Positions 36,348-45,944 of a stretch of DNA of 64,000 nt are shown piece after piece. Source of the DNA: Bacillus cereus group sp. RP43. GTDB taxonomy: Bacteria; Bacillota; Bacilli; Bacillales; Bacillaceae_G. The translations under genes were made by a program, and so were the position numbers. The stretch covers positions 1 to 64,000 of the forward strand of contig NZ_JARVHQ010000002.1 in NCBI RefSeq assembly GCF_040459645.1, given 5' to 3'. Position 1 is the stretch's first letter. Each line of letters opens with the position of its first letter. Below the pieces are notes generated by a model. It was not told where the DNA came from. It did not search any database and saw only the letters and a list, made by a program, of their open reading frames with translations.

Positions 36348-37850
36348 ATGATGATAGAATGCCAAAATTATATAGGTGGAAAATGGTTAAAAGGAACTGG
36401 TGGAACAACCTTTGAGAATCACAACCCAGCTACTTGTGAACAAGTATCAAAAACGGAAACTTCCTCGCATGAAGATGTTTTGGATGCAATTGAGCAAGCA
36501 CAAACTGCTTTTTATAAGTGGAAAAGCATCCCTGCTCCCAAAAGAGGAGAAATTATATTCAAGATTGGAGATGTCATCAAAAATAGAAAACAAAGTCTTG
36601 CAGAACTCCTTACAAAGGAGGTTGGAAAGACCAGAATAGAGGCAGAAGGAGAAGTGCAGGAAGCTATTGATATGGCCTATTACATGGCCGGTGAAGGAAG
36701 AAGAATGTTTGGTCATACAATTCCATCTGAGCTTCCGAATAAATGGGCCATGTCGGTTCGGGAACCAGTTGGGGTAGTCGGAGCCATAAGTGCTTTCAAT
36801 TTTCCAGTTGCAGTCCCTTCTTGGAAGATCCTTCCGTCCCTTATTTTAGGGAATACAGTGATTTGGAAACCATCTCCAGAAACATCAGCGATTGCTAATG
36901 AATTTGTTCGTTGTTTTGAAGACGGTGGTCTACCTTCGGGTGTGTTGAATCTAATTTTAGGAGACAAAGAAGTGGGGGAAATACTTGTGAAAGACCCTAG
37001 GGTTACCCACATTTCATTTACAGGTTCAACAGAAAGCGGTAGAAAGGTTTACGAGCTTGCAGCTAGGAATTTAAAAAGAGTTTCACTTGAACTTGGAGGG
37101 AAAAATGCTGTTATCGTGCTGAAAGATGCCAACCTGGACCTTGCCACAGATGGTGTAGTATGGGCGGCATTTGGAACAAGTGGACAACGTTGTACATCAG
37201 CAAGCAGAGTAATTGTAGAAGAAGAAGTATATGATAGCTTTATTGAAAAACTTTTAGAAAAGACTAAGAATTTGAATGTTGGAGATGGAAGTGTAGAAGG
37301 AGTGAACGTTGGACCGCTAATTAGCGAAAGCGCCGTACAAAAAATGGAAGCATACATTTCCCTGGCAAGGAAAGCTGGTTCACAAATTCTTTGTGGAGGA
37401 GAGAGGTACAAAGATAAGGAAGGACATTTCTTTCAGCCTACTATCATTGGGCCTGTAGATCCTCAAAATACACTGGTTACAGAAGAAATTTTCGGTCCCA
37501 TCCTTTGTGTGATTAAAGCGGAGAATTTTGAACATGCGCTACATATTAATAATTCCAGCAAATATGGGTTGTCAACTGCATTATTTACCCAAAATGTAAA
37601 TAAGTCATTTAAGGGGATACGTGATGTGGATACAGGGATTGTTTATGTCAACCATGGAACCACAGGCGCCGAAATACAGTTACCATTTGGTGGTACAAAA
37701 GATACAGGAAATGGGCTCAGGGAAGCTGGCCAAGCGGCACTAGATGCTTTTAGTGAATGGAAAAGTATATATATAGATTACAGTGACCAACTTCAACGAG
37801 CGCAAATAGATACAGATAATCTCTTTAGCGATTTAATTGAAACTAATTAA
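36348..37850 (+). CDS. NAD(P)-dependent aldehyde dehydrogenase
   Basis: 500 residues, typical length. Visible motifs: NFPVAVPSWK, FTGSTESGRK, the catalytic Glu in LELGGKNAV and the catalytic Cys in GTSGQRCTSAS (about residue 282). It is closest in style to semialdehyde dehydrogenases. Last gene of the synthetase operon, immediately before a strong hairpin at 37857. It probably oxidises the semialdehyde made by the preceding aminotransferase, feeding or removing an amino acid precursor. Confidence 0.9.
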   Translation: MMIECQNYIGGKWLKGTGGTTFENHNPATCEQVSKTETSSHEDVLDAIEQAQTAFYKWKSIPAPKRGEIIFKIGDVIKNRKQSLAELLTKEVGKTRIEAEGEVQEAIDMAYYMAGEGRRMFGHTIPSELPNKWAMSVREPVGVVGAISAFNFPVAVPSWKILPSLILGNTVIWKPSPETSAIANEFVRCFEDGGLPSGVLNLILGDKEVGEILVKDPRVTHISFTGSTESGRKVYELAARNLKRVSLELGGKNAVIVLKDANLDLATDGVVWAAFGTSGQRCTSASRVIVEEEVYDSFIEKLLEKTKNLNVGDGSVEGVNVGPLISESAVQKMEAYISLARKAGSQILCGGERYKDKEGHFFQPTIIGPVDPQNTLVTEEIFGPILCVIKAENFEHALHINNSSKYGLSTALFTQNVNKSFKGIRDVDTGIVYVNHGTTGAEIQLPFGGTKDTGNGLREAGQAALDAFSEWKSIYIDYSDQLQRAQIDTDNLFSDLIETN

Positions 37851-37856
37851 GGAAAG

Positions 37857-37881
37857 AAGGGGTGTCATTCTGACACCCCTT
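37857..37881. terminator. Terminator between convergent operons
   Basis: AAGGGGTGTCA (37857-37867) and TGACACCCCTT (37871-37881) form a perfect 11-bp stem around TTC. It lies between the end of the synthetase operon and the convergent HAAS/PadR genes, and likely stops transcription from both sides, although T-runs are weak. Confidence 0.85.
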
Positions 37882-37895
37882 TAAAGAAATAATGT

Positions 37896-38417
37896 TTAGG
37901 ATAATCGATAGCGCTTACTAAGTAATTTCATTGTTAAACCACTTAGAATTAAAGCTACAGTAACATTAATAGAAATGAACAACAAATTCCACCACAAGTA
38001 ATTAGAAATATTAAATAGATGGAAATCAAATCCATAGTCCGGAGCGAGTACCGGTGTAAAAAGTAAAACAGTAAGAAATTGCAAACCAGCATAATATATG
38101 CTTGAAAGAAAAACAAACGCAAGAGGACCCTTAAAAGAAAATATCTTTTTATTCTGATGAGTGATCTCTGCATGGTCTATTCTTTGAGCTATACTATCTT
38201 CTTTTGTAACAGCAGTGTCCATAAAGTGAAGGGCAAAATTCTCTGGTGTACCAAGATCAGCCTGGAAGTCTTCATTACGGATTCTTGCTTCATTAATATG
38301 TTCAATAAGCTGGATTTTTGCGTCTTCTCGATAAGATGGATTGACCCCACTTGCTTTTAAGATATCCATTATTTGATTTAGATATTGTTGTTCTTTGTGA
38401 GTTAAATCAGATTTCAT
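37896..38417 (-). CDS. HAAS-domain membrane protein, PadR partner
   Basis: 173 residues. The N-terminal part (about 1-85) is helical and resembles the HAAS domain found beside PadR regulators (LTHKEQQYLNQIMDIL; IEHINEAR). Two transmembrane segments follow (about 98-120 and 142-165). It overlaps the PadR gene upstream by 11 bases and so is translationally coupled to it. Such pairs in Bacillus respond to envelope stress or drugs and control adjacent exporters. Here the divergent neighbour is an RND exporter. Confidence 0.75.
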   Translation of the reverse strand: MKSDLTHKEQQYLNQIMDILKASGVNPSYREDAKIQLIEHINEARIRNEDFQADLGTPENFALHFMDTAVTKEDSIAQRIDHAEITHQNKKIFSFKGPLAFVFLSSIYYAGLQFLTVLLFTPVLAPDYGFDFHLFNISNYLWWNLLFISINVTVALILSGLTMKLLSKRYRLS

Positions 38418-38766
38418 CTTTTAATTCTACCTCCTTAAGGTCCATGGCATTGTCCGTTAAAAGGGTGTGAATATCGTGCTGAATCTCATACCATTGTTTA
38501 ATTTCTTGTTTTAAAAACTGAATTCCTTCTTCATTTAATTCATAGTAGATACGTGGGCGCTCATCTATACCAAACTCTTTTGTTACATTAACAAGCTGTT
38601 TTTCTTTGATTCGAGTTAGTATAGGATAAATACTTCCTAATCCTTTCAATTTAATATTGTATTTTTCTAGCTCTTTCATGATTTCATAGCCATAACTTCG
38701 CTTTTTGTACAAAATACTTAAAACACATATTTCGAGACTGCCTTTAATAATTGTTATTCTATCCAT
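38407..38766 (-). CDS. PadR-family transcriptional regulator
   Basis: 119 residues, winged helix: LEICVLSILYKKRSYGYEIMKEL, then GSIYPILTRIKEK and PRIYYELNEEG, all standard PadR positions, with a C-terminal dimerisation helix. It is divergent from the RND exporter gene and likely represses it and itself. Promoter elements on the minus strand are TTGACT, 17 bases, TATAAT, ending only 6 bases before the ATG, so the mRNA should be leaderless. No SD is visible. Confidence 0.88.
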   Translation of the reverse strand: MDRITIIKGSLEICVLSILYKKRSYGYEIMKELEKYNIKLKGLGSIYPILTRIKEKQLVNVTKEFGIDERPRIYYELNEEGIQFLKQEIKQWYEIQHDIHTLLTDNAMDLKEVELKDEI

Positions 38767-38772
38767 GATTTG

Positions 38773-38859
38773 ATTATATCGAGCGCTTATACTTAAGTCA
38801 AATATATATTTCTAAAAAAAATATATTTTTTTGAAAAATATAATTGTTTTGAGTATTAT
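38773..38859. promoter_or_regulatory. Divergent promoters and AT palindromes, padR / RND exporter
   Basis: Minus strand: TTGACT (38801-38796), 17 bases, TATAAT (38778-38773). Plus strand: TTGAAA (38831-38836), 17 bases, TATTAT (38854-38859). Between them lie AAATATATATTT and a further AATATATTTTTTT tract, plausible PadR operators since PadR sites are AT-rich inverted repeats. Binding here could shut both promoters. Confidence 0.65.
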
Positions 38860-38915
38860 AAAAGGTGTAATATATTTACATAACATTAAATTTTTTGAAC
38901 GGAGGAAGGGGAAAT

Positions 38916-41900
38916 ATGGGTTGGCTTAAACTTTTATTAGAAAGAAAATTGATTGTAGGTTTTTCATTGTTGCTGTTACTTGCGATGAGTCTTGTTTTTA
39001 TTGATAAGCTTGAAAATCAGTTTTATCCAGAAGTTAATTACGACACAGCTACCATTTCCGCATATGCTCAAAGCATGCCCGCAGTAGACGTGGAGGAGAA
39101 GGTAACATATCCAATTGAAGAAAAGTTAGCTGGTCTTGAAGGAATCGCGTCTTATGAATCGACTTCGACTGAAGGATTGAGCTCAATAAAAGTAACATTC
39201 CAAGAGAAAAATGGTGATCAAGCCTATGAAAAGTTAAAAGAAGCGATGGGAGAAATTAAAAATGATCTTCCCATTATTGATGAGGTGAAAACGCTTAGGA
39301 GTACAACTTCACAGCTTTACGAAATGTTCTTAGATCTTCATGATGGTGAACTTAGTACGATGACTTCTTTCGTTGAAAACACATTAAAGCCAAGACTAGA
39401 GTCGTTACGGGAAGTGCGAGAAGTAAGGGTTGTCGGTCAAAATGAAAAAAGAGCTTTGATTGAATTAGATTATGAAAAGTTGAACCAATACGGGATAAAG
39501 TTTAGCCAAATTGAAGACATTCTTAACCAACAAAATTCAAATGTTTCCGTTGGGAAAGTTGATGATAGTGGTAATCAGTCTTCTATAAGATGGAATACTA
39601 GATTAGACAGCGTGGAAGAAATTAAAAATATTACAATCCCAGCTAATGGAAATTTGGTCCTTCTTTCAGATCTTGCAGATATAAGTATTGTAGAAAGTCG
39701 CAATAATCAAGAGTTATGGCGAGATGGCGACAGTAATTATATATGGGTATCCATCGGCCGTACAAATGATGTGACGCAGGCTGAAATGACCAAAGCAGTT
39801 CGTGCAGAGTTAGATAAGATAAAAAAAGAGGGCCTTAACAAAGGCTTCACAATGGAAGAAACTATTGTGCAGTCAGATTTTGTAAAAGATTCTATTGGTA
39901 GCTTGCAAGACAATGTAGTATATGGAGGAATTTTGGTTGTTATCGTTCTTTTCGCCCTGCTCCGGAACTTTGGTGCAACAGCTATTATTGGTGTATCTAT
40001 TCCGATAACTGTACTGCTTACTTTTATGTTGATGGCTCTTTTTGACATGAGCATGAACTTAATTAGTATTCTGGCACTTGGTATTGGACTTGGAATGATT
40101 GTAGACTCGTCCATCGTTATACTTGAATCTATCTATAAGAAAAAAGAAATGGGCCTTGATGACAGAACTGCTACACTGCAGGGGACAAAAGAGGTGTTTA
40201 CGCCAGTCTTAGCTTCGACGCTAACGACTATGACAGTCTTCTTACCAATTGGTCTTATTAGCGGTCAGATTGGGGAGTTTGCGAAAGTATTGTCTATCGT
40301 CATTGTATTCAGTCAGATCACCTCAGTCATCATATCTTTTACATTTATCCCGGTTTTATCGGAAAAGATGCTTAAGGTGAAAAAGAAGAAAAAGATAGAA
40401 AAACCAAACAAAATACTGACTAAATATAATCAGTATATAGATTGGATGTCCAAGAATACACGAAGAAAATTAGGTGTGATGGCTATATTCCTTACAGTTG
40501 CAGCAGCTTCTCTCTTGTTATCGTTTGCTGTACCTGCGAGTTTGATTCCGGATTTTTACAATCGACAGGCGGAATTTTATGTGGGACTTGAACAAAACAC
40601 AACAGTTAAAGATAGAGAGAATGTTGCGAAAGGGATATCAGAATTTTTATCTAAAACACAGGATGTAGAAGCATATAACGTCCGCAAGCTTGATGGAAAC
40701 CGCATGTATGTTTATGTGAAAATGACGCCTGAAGATAAAGCGACTAAGACACAAGATGAAATCAATGCTATGATTCATGAAAATTTACAAAAAATGTCTA
40801 AAGATTACCCAGTCACAGCTTCAGGATCTGTTACTTATCCAATACAGGTTTCCATTAAAGGGAAAGAATTTGATCAAATTGAAAACATAACCGAGAATTT
40901 GAGCAAGGAAATCTCTAAAATTGAAGGTGTCCAAGGGATTACTAATACACTCAATAATAGCAAAAAGGAAAATATTGTAACGGTGAAAAGGAACCAATTG
41001 ATTCAAGATGCTCTCACGCCTTCGGATATTAAGAGTCAATTAGATTTACTTTCTCTCAATAAACAACTTGGTAACATAAAGGGAAAAGAAGGAGTACTAC
41101 CAATCTATCTATCTTTTGGAGCCAACCTGCAAGATCCTGCTACACTTGAGAAATTGACCATCAATACACCTAGCGGCAATAAACCGTTAAGTAAGTATGT
41201 AACATATGATGAGTATACATCTCCTTCTGAAATAAAGCATCAAGATGGGGAACGTACTATTCAAATCCTGGGGGATATTAAAGGGAGAGACTTAGGAGCG
41301 GTCAGCAATGAAATTCAAAAAGTCGTCGATCGTTATAAATTAGATCCAGGGTATTCTATTGCTGTAGGTGGTGACATAGAGCAGCAACAAAATACATCTA
41401 ACGAGATGTATCTCGTTCTACTAATTGCCCTGTTGCTAGTGTTTGCTATTATGTCTATCCAATTTAATAGTCTTATTCATCCGGTTGTCGTGATGTTTGT
41501 AATACCATTAACATTAACAGGTGTGTTAATAGGCCTTTTTGTTACAAATACAGAACTGAATCTGTTGTCAGCCATGGGTATGCTTATCTTAATTGGGATT
41601 GTAGTAAATAATGGAATCTTGTTAATCGATAGAGTTAAGCAGCTTCGCCTATTACAACAGCCACGCTATGAAGCGATTAAAAGAGCTTGTAAGGAACGTA
41701 TTCGCCCAATCCTTATTACCTATATCACTACTGTATTTGGGGCAATACCTTTAGCAATTACAACTGGACATGCAGGACAGTATCAAAAGCCAATGGCGAT
41801 TGCCCTTATCTTTGGCTTATCATTCTCTGTATTAGTGACACTTTTGTTTGTGCCAGTGGTATATGTGCTCTTTGAGGATGCCGCTAATAAGCTGAAACGT

Positions 41901-41954
41901 ATGTTTAAGAAAAAAAATGCTAATCTTGATGAGGATGAGCGATCATCCTTCTAA
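38916..41954 (+). CDS. RND-family exporter (SwrC/AcrB-like)
   Basis: 1012 residues from the ATG at 38916, chosen because GGAGGAAGGGG ends 4-5 bases upstream; an earlier in-frame TTG lacks an SD. Twelve transmembrane helices are arranged as 1+5 and 1+5 around two large outside loops. The functional Asp of TM4 is visible in GIGLGMIVDSSIVILE. In Bacillus the best known relative is SwrC, which gives resistance to surfactin, so self-protection against or export of the lipopeptide is a reasonable role. Controlled from a divergent PadR promoter. Confidence 0.9.
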   Translation: MGWLKLLLERKLIVGFSLLLLLAMSLVFIDKLENQFYPEVNYDTATISAYAQSMPAVDVEEKVTYPIEEKLAGLEGIASYESTSTEGLSSIKVTFQEKNGDQAYEKLKEAMGEIKNDLPIIDEVKTLRSTTSQLYEMFLDLHDGELSTMTSFVENTLKPRLESLREVREVRVVGQNEKRALIELDYEKLNQYGIKFSQIEDILNQQNSNVSVGKVDDSGNQSSIRWNTRLDSVEEIKNITIPANGNLVLLSDLADISIVESRNNQELWRDGDSNYIWVSIGRTNDVTQAEMTKAVRAELDKIKKEGLNKGFTMEETIVQSDFVKDSIGSLQDNVVYGGILVVIVLFALLRNFGATAIIGVSIPITVLLTFMLMALFDMSMNLISILALGIGLGMIVDSSIVILESIYKKKEMGLDDRTATLQGTKEVFTPVLASTLTTMTVFLPIGLISGQIGEFAKVLSIVIVFSQITSVIISFTFIPVLSEKMLKVKKKKKIEKPNKILTKYNQYIDWMSKNTRRKLGVMAIFLTVAAASLLLSFAVPASLIPDFYNRQAEFYVGLEQNTTVKDRENVAKGISEFLSKTQDVEAYNVRKLDGNRMYVYVKMTPEDKATKTQDEINAMIHENLQKMSKDYPVTASGSVTYPIQVSIKGKEFDQIENITENLSKEISKIEGVQGITNTLNNSKKENIVTVKRNQLIQDALTPSDIKSQLDLLSLNKQLGNIKGKEGVLPIYLSFGANLQDPATLEKLTINTPSGNKPLSKYVTYDEYTSPSEIKHQDGERTIQILGDIKGRDLGAVSNEIQKVVDRYKLDPGYSIAVGGDIEQQQNTSNEMYLVLLIALLLVFAIMSIQFNSLIHPVVVMFVIPLTLTGVLIGLFVTNTELNLLSAMGMLILIGIVVNNGILLIDRVKQLRLLQQPRYEAIKRACKERIRPILITYITTVFGAIPLAITTGHAGQYQKPMAIALIFGLSFSVLVTLLFVPVVYVLFEDAANKLKRMFKKKNANLDEDERSSF

Positions 41955-41955
41955 A

Positions 41956-41995
41956 AAACACCCACCTTACTTTTGAAAATAAGGTGGGTGTTTTT
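41956..41995 (+). terminator. Rho-independent terminator after the RND exporter
   Basis: AAACACCCACCTTA pairs with TAAGGTGGGTGTTT around a 10-base loop and ends in a T-run. It is a strong, canonical terminator. The following stretch to 42280 holds no gene I can support. Confidence 0.93.
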
Positions 41996-42280
41996 GATTA
42001 CATAAGCTAAGAAGTTCTTCATTTCCAATCTTGAACTATTGTTTCGCATAAATTACGGTTAAATTCGCTATAAAATCATACTTAAATAGAAGGAGGATTC
42101 TACTCTACAGACCTGGCCATGTTGATAAAATATCAAAAAATAAACTTAGTATTTCACGCTTTTTTGTTATCGGTTTTTCAATATCTCTCCAGAATGAAGC
42201 CTTGTAGAATATAAGTAGATGAGTTAGTTATATTTATAACTTCCTTAATTAATGAAATAAAAAGAAATGGGGGACAGGGA

Positions 42281-43033
42281 ATGTTCAAAAAGAAAATGTT
42301 GAATGTAGCTATGACAGCAGGTTTATTAGCAGGTGGATTTGTTCCTATGACAGCATATGCTGAAAAATCAGAGGTTGAAATCTATCTTGAGGAAATCGTG
42401 AAACTGCAGCCTGATGTGGCTTCTGAACAAGTATTAAAAGAAGCGGAAACATTGGCCGAATCTCAAAATATGAAAGTTGAGGAAGTTCTAAAGGCATATC
42501 TTAAAGAAGCGACAAATAATACGATACAAGGACAAAAAGAGACTGAAAAGACAAATGAAAAATCAGATTTCCAAACACTTGGTGGTTCAGGAGGGGTGTA
42601 TACCATCACCAATAGTACAAAAGGAAATATTTATTACACACCTTCACAAACAGCTTATTTAGACCATGGACATGTTGGGATGTATTACTTGCCGGATACA
42701 ATTGTTGAATCTGTGCCCTCTACAGGGGTACGGACCATTAAAACATCTAATCGATTAGTCGATGCCGGTGCCGTAATTCAAACTGTCAGTACATCTACTC
42801 AGAATAAAGAAAATGCTGTAAATTGGGCTTATAGTGAAGTAGGGGAACCGTATTCCTATAATTTTATGAACAACCGAAATACTGGTCATGATGGAGCAAA
42901 AAACTGTTCGAAATTAGTATGGTCTGCCTTCTTGTTAAAAGCAAATATTGATTTAGATAAAGACGGTGGTTTAGGGGTGTACCCACGTGATATTAGAGAT
43001 TCAAGTTATACGTCCACAATAAAGACATTTTAA
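42281..43033 (+). CDS. Secreted NlpC/P60-like (YiiX/permuted papain fold) protein
   Basis: 250 residues. Signal peptide of about 27 residues ending TAYA. Residues about 30-85 form a charged helical segment. The C-terminal domain (about 105-250) has DHGHVGMYY and, later, GAKNCSKLVWSAF, the His-then-Cys order of the circularly permuted NlpC/P60 (YiiX-type) hydrolases. Members cut amide or ester bonds, often in the cell envelope. It has its own SD and is not tightly linked to neighbours. It could act on the wall or on an exported product; substrate unknown. Confidence 0.75.
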   Translation: MFKKKMLNVAMTAGLLAGGFVPMTAYAEKSEVEIYLEEIVKLQPDVASEQVLKEAETLAESQNMKVEEVLKAYLKEATNNTIQGQKETEKTNEKSDFQTLGGSGGVYTITNSTKGNIYYTPSQTAYLDHGHVGMYYLPDTIVESVPSTGVRTIKTSNRLVDAGAVIQTVSTSTQNKENAVNWAYSEVGEPYSYNFMNNRNTGHDGAKNCSKLVWSAFLLKANIDLDKDGGLGVYPRDIRDSSYTSTIKTF

Positions 43034-43142
43034 TGAAATAAACAGTAGAGAGATAGGTAAAACTATTCGCAGTTTTATCTGTCTCTTCATTTTATTTAAC
43101 TAATTAAAAAGGTTATCAAAGGTGTGATAAGGAGGAGTCCTT

Positions 43143-44357
43143 TTGAAAAAGGCTATGTTAGTTATAATTGGTGCAGTAAGTGTAATAGTGTTCTTTATCT
43201 TTGTTGTAAACCATATGTTTGGGCCAGAGTATGAACGTATGAGTTCCGAAATTAAGAAAGAAGAGTTGGCAGGAGAGTCTATTAAGGATGTATGGTCTGT
43301 TGTTTATTTTTCTACCACTGCAGATCAGGATACAGGAAAAGGTGAAGGAACGAGCTACGCAGTCTTTATCGATAAGGACGGTAAGGCAAAGAGTATGAAA
43401 ATGAAGGGATTGGAGCTTGGAAAAGTAGCTAAAAGTAAGGGGCGAGTTTTCCTAGAGGAAAAAGACAAGATACATATTGTCGGGGAGAGGCATAAGGAAT
43501 TTAAACTGGAGAAAGAGCAACATACTGGTGAATATTCAGGATACTTGGAAAGTGAGGGAGTATTCTTTAGCATTTTTAATTCTGGATTCACGAAAAACGG
43601 TAAGTATAGTTCCGATGTATACTGGGGGAATGAAAAAGGCTTTAAGAATGATAGTATCCCTTACTATATAGATTCATCTAATCTGGTTAACGATCGAATA
43701 ATAATGGTGACAAGGAATCTGGAAAATACCAAAACTGATGAATATCAATTGATGGAGGGAAAGTTAAGCGACAATACTCTTAAAATCAGCCAACTTACTG
43801 AATGGAAACAACCAGAAAATATAATTATGACTACCTCATCAATTGAAGCAGATGAAAACTATTACTACTTAATTATTAGTGACATGAAAGATGAAAAAAA
43901 CATGGATGTCTCGCTTATGAGAATTGATAAGAATACATTAAAGAGAGAAGTATTTCCATTCATACAATATACTAATGTAGAAGAATTGGGTCCGGAAAGA
44001 CCATTCAGCAAAAAACCCATGAATATTTTTGAGGGTAGTCTGTATTACATAGATGGACTAGGAGACGTCTATACGTTTGATACTCGAACAACAAAAGTCG
44101 AGAAGGCTTTTTCTTTTATTGATACCGACAAGTCCACCAAGTATTTTGATGAACAAATTTATTTTAAGGACGACAAAGTGTATTTTTTTAGATACAATCA
44201 TTTGAAAAATAAATATATGATACAGTCGTATCATCTTGGTACGGGGAGACAAGAAAAGAATCTAGAAATTAAAGGTTTAGAAAAAATAAAGCAGGACATT
44301 AAAACCAAAGGAAAGTATGCTCCTTCATATGATTTTATTATCGTAGATGACCAATAA
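43143..44357 (+). CDS. Membrane-anchored extracellular protein, unknown
   Basis: 404 residues. One N-terminal transmembrane segment (about 5-25) with no lipobox, then a long outside domain rich in short beta strands, acidic and lysine residues, possibly a propeller-like sensor or binding fold (inference). No catalytic motif or family was recognised. It follows the NlpC/P60-like gene by 109 bases with an SD (AAGGAGGAG), so the two may be co-transcribed. Confidence 0.7.
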   Translation: MKKAMLVIIGAVSVIVFFIFVVNHMFGPEYERMSSEIKKEELAGESIKDVWSVVYFSTTADQDTGKGEGTSYAVFIDKDGKAKSMKMKGLELGKVAKSKGRVFLEEKDKIHIVGERHKEFKLEKEQHTGEYSGYLESEGVFFSIFNSGFTKNGKYSSDVYWGNEKGFKNDSIPYYIDSSNLVNDRIIMVTRNLENTKTDEYQLMEGKLSDNTLKISQLTEWKQPENIIMTTSSIEADENYYYLIISDMKDEKNMDVSLMRIDKNTLKREVFPFIQYTNVEELGPERPFSKKPMNIFEGSLYYIDGLGDVYTFDTRTTKVEKAFSFIDTDKSTKYFDEQIYFKDDKVYFFRYNHLKNKYMIQSYHLGTGRQEKNLEIKGLEKIKQDIKTKGKYAPSYDFIIVDDQ

Positions 44358-44655
44358 AAAATGATAAATCTAACTATTTATAACTATTATTTCTATGTAT
44401 TCCAGATCTCGTTGCATTGGATTTTTATATTCATTATATATCGTTTTATTTTTTAATATCATACACGGTACTTCTTTTTCAATGTGTGTGACTTGTTGGT
44501 TCATTTTTTAGCCACTATATGTCACATGAATATATAGAAAAGTAAAAAAATTATGAATTCAAACAAAAATACATAGAAAAAACACACTGTATTTGCTAAT
44601 ATGGGAATATGGTGATTATAAGGAAATATATTGTAATTTGTGTTGAAGGGGGAAA
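44358..44655. promoter_or_regulatory. Promoter region of the RRNPP receptor gene
   Basis: About 300 AT-rich bases without a convincing gene. TGTGTGAC (about 44483) and GTCACATG (about 44521) form a loose inverted repeat that could be an operator of the receptor encoded just downstream. No assignment is certain. Confidence 0.3.
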
Positions 44656-45933
44656 GTGGTGAGAATCCAAAGCAACAAAGTCGACTATGGAAAACTATTA
44701 TTTTATTTCCGAACGAAAAAAAAAATGACCCAACAAGAACTCTCTGCTGGTATATGCTCAATTCCATACCTTAGTAAAGTTGAAAATTCCAAAATTACTC
44801 CTAGTAAAGAAATTCTTGCCTTGCTTTTAAAAAGAGTCAATATTTGTATTGATAATCTGAATTTAGATAAGGAAAATATTATAATTAATTTAGAGAGATG
44901 GTATCAAGCAATAATCAAGCGTGAGGAAAGCATAGTTATCGACGAATTAAAAAATACTATTGACTCTAAGATAGATAACGTTTACTTAACAGATATAATT
45001 TTTTACTACGATCTTATCAGCCTTCGATACTTCATTCATAAAAAGTGCAAAAAAAATATTGTATCTATAATAGATACGTTACTTAAAAACAAAGATAAGT
45101 TAAATAATTACCAAAGAACATATCTAGAATATTTTTTGGGACTCTATCATTGCACTATTAACTACGACTTTCTTCAGGGGATAGAGAATTTTGAAAAGGT
45201 TATCCATTTCTTTAATAATCCTGAGAACGAAGATCCCGAATTTTTTTTTCATCTAGCCTTAACTTACACTAACATTTTCAATACTAAGATGGCACTAGTT
45301 TATGTGAAAAAATCTTTGACTATATTTAATAATAAATTATTTTTTAATAGGAGTCTTGAATGTCATCTTCTTTTAGGTGTCAATTATGGACGACTTAAGG
45401 AATATTCAAAAGCCATTGAAATTTATAATCGAATAATTAATGTAGCAAGTAGTTTAGAATATCGGACCATTTATATTAAAACTCTTCACAATCTTGGATA
45501 TATCTATAGTAAGTTAAAGAATTACGAGGAATCAATAAGCTATTATACTCAAACTCTAAATTACTTAGATTCTACCTCTGAATCATATTTAAATGTGTTA
45601 GTAGAACTCGCTACGGTATTAAAAGAGCATGGACAATTACAGACTGCATTGAAATGGATTAATATTGGTCTTGAACAATCTAGTAAGAACTGTTGGACAT
45701 CAAACAAAGTTATACAACTAGAAATAATTAAGTATCAAATTGAGAAAACAGATGTTGAATTCATAGAATTTTTAGAAAAAAATGCAATTCCTCGTTTTAT
45801 CGAAACAAATGATATAAAATTGCTATCACACTTTTATGAAGTTATCGGAAAGGAATCCAAAAAAATACACCAATATAAAAAGAGTAGTTATTATTATGAA
45901 CTATGCTTTGATTTAAGAAAAAAAATGCATTAG
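44656..45933 (+). CDS. RRNPP-family peptide receptor and regulator (NprR/PlcR-like)
   Basis: 425 residues. N-terminal helix-turn-helix (about 10-65): LLFYFRTKKKMTQQELS, IPYLSKVENSKITPSKE. The remaining 350 residues are helical repeats of the TPR type (for example LLLGVNYGRLKEYSKAIEIY and LHNLGYIYSKLKNYEESISYY). This is the layout of PlcR, NprR and related receptors that bind a re-imported peptide and switch DNA binding. GTG start after GAAGGGGG; a second GTG directly follows. The cognate peptide is almost surely the repeat precursor 11 bases downstream. NprR-type receptors are known to control lipopeptide synthesis in this group, so the NRPS locus is a candidate target. Confidence 0.87.
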   Translation: MVRIQSNKVDYGKLLFYFRTKKKMTQQELSAGICSIPYLSKVENSKITPSKEILALLLKRVNICIDNLNLDKENIIINLERWYQAIIKREESIVIDELKNTIDSKIDNVYLTDIIFYYDLISLRYFIHKKCKKNIVSIIDTLLKNKDKLNNYQRTYLEYFLGLYHCTINYDFLQGIENFEKVIHFFNNPENEDPEFFFHLALTYTNIFNTKMALVYVKKSLTIFNNKLFFNRSLECHLLLGVNYGRLKEYSKAIEIYNRIINVASSLEYRTIYIKTLHNLGYIYSKLKNYEESISYYTQTLNYLDSTSESYLNVLVELATVLKEHGQLQTALKWINIGLEQSSKNCWTSNKVIQLEIIKYQIEKTDVEFIEFLEKNAIPRFIETNDIKLLSHFYEVIGKESKKIHQYKKSSYYYELCFDLRKKMH

Positions 45934-45944
45934 GAGGCATATTT

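Noticed and set aside
39737..40114. 125-residue minus-strand frame inside the RND exporter gene
   Set aside because: It overlaps the essential TM4 region of the exporter and has no ribosome binding site.
44522..44767. 81-residue minus-strand frame upstream of the receptor gene
   Set aside because: It is Phe-rich because of AT-rich sequence, overlaps the receptor start and lacks an SD.
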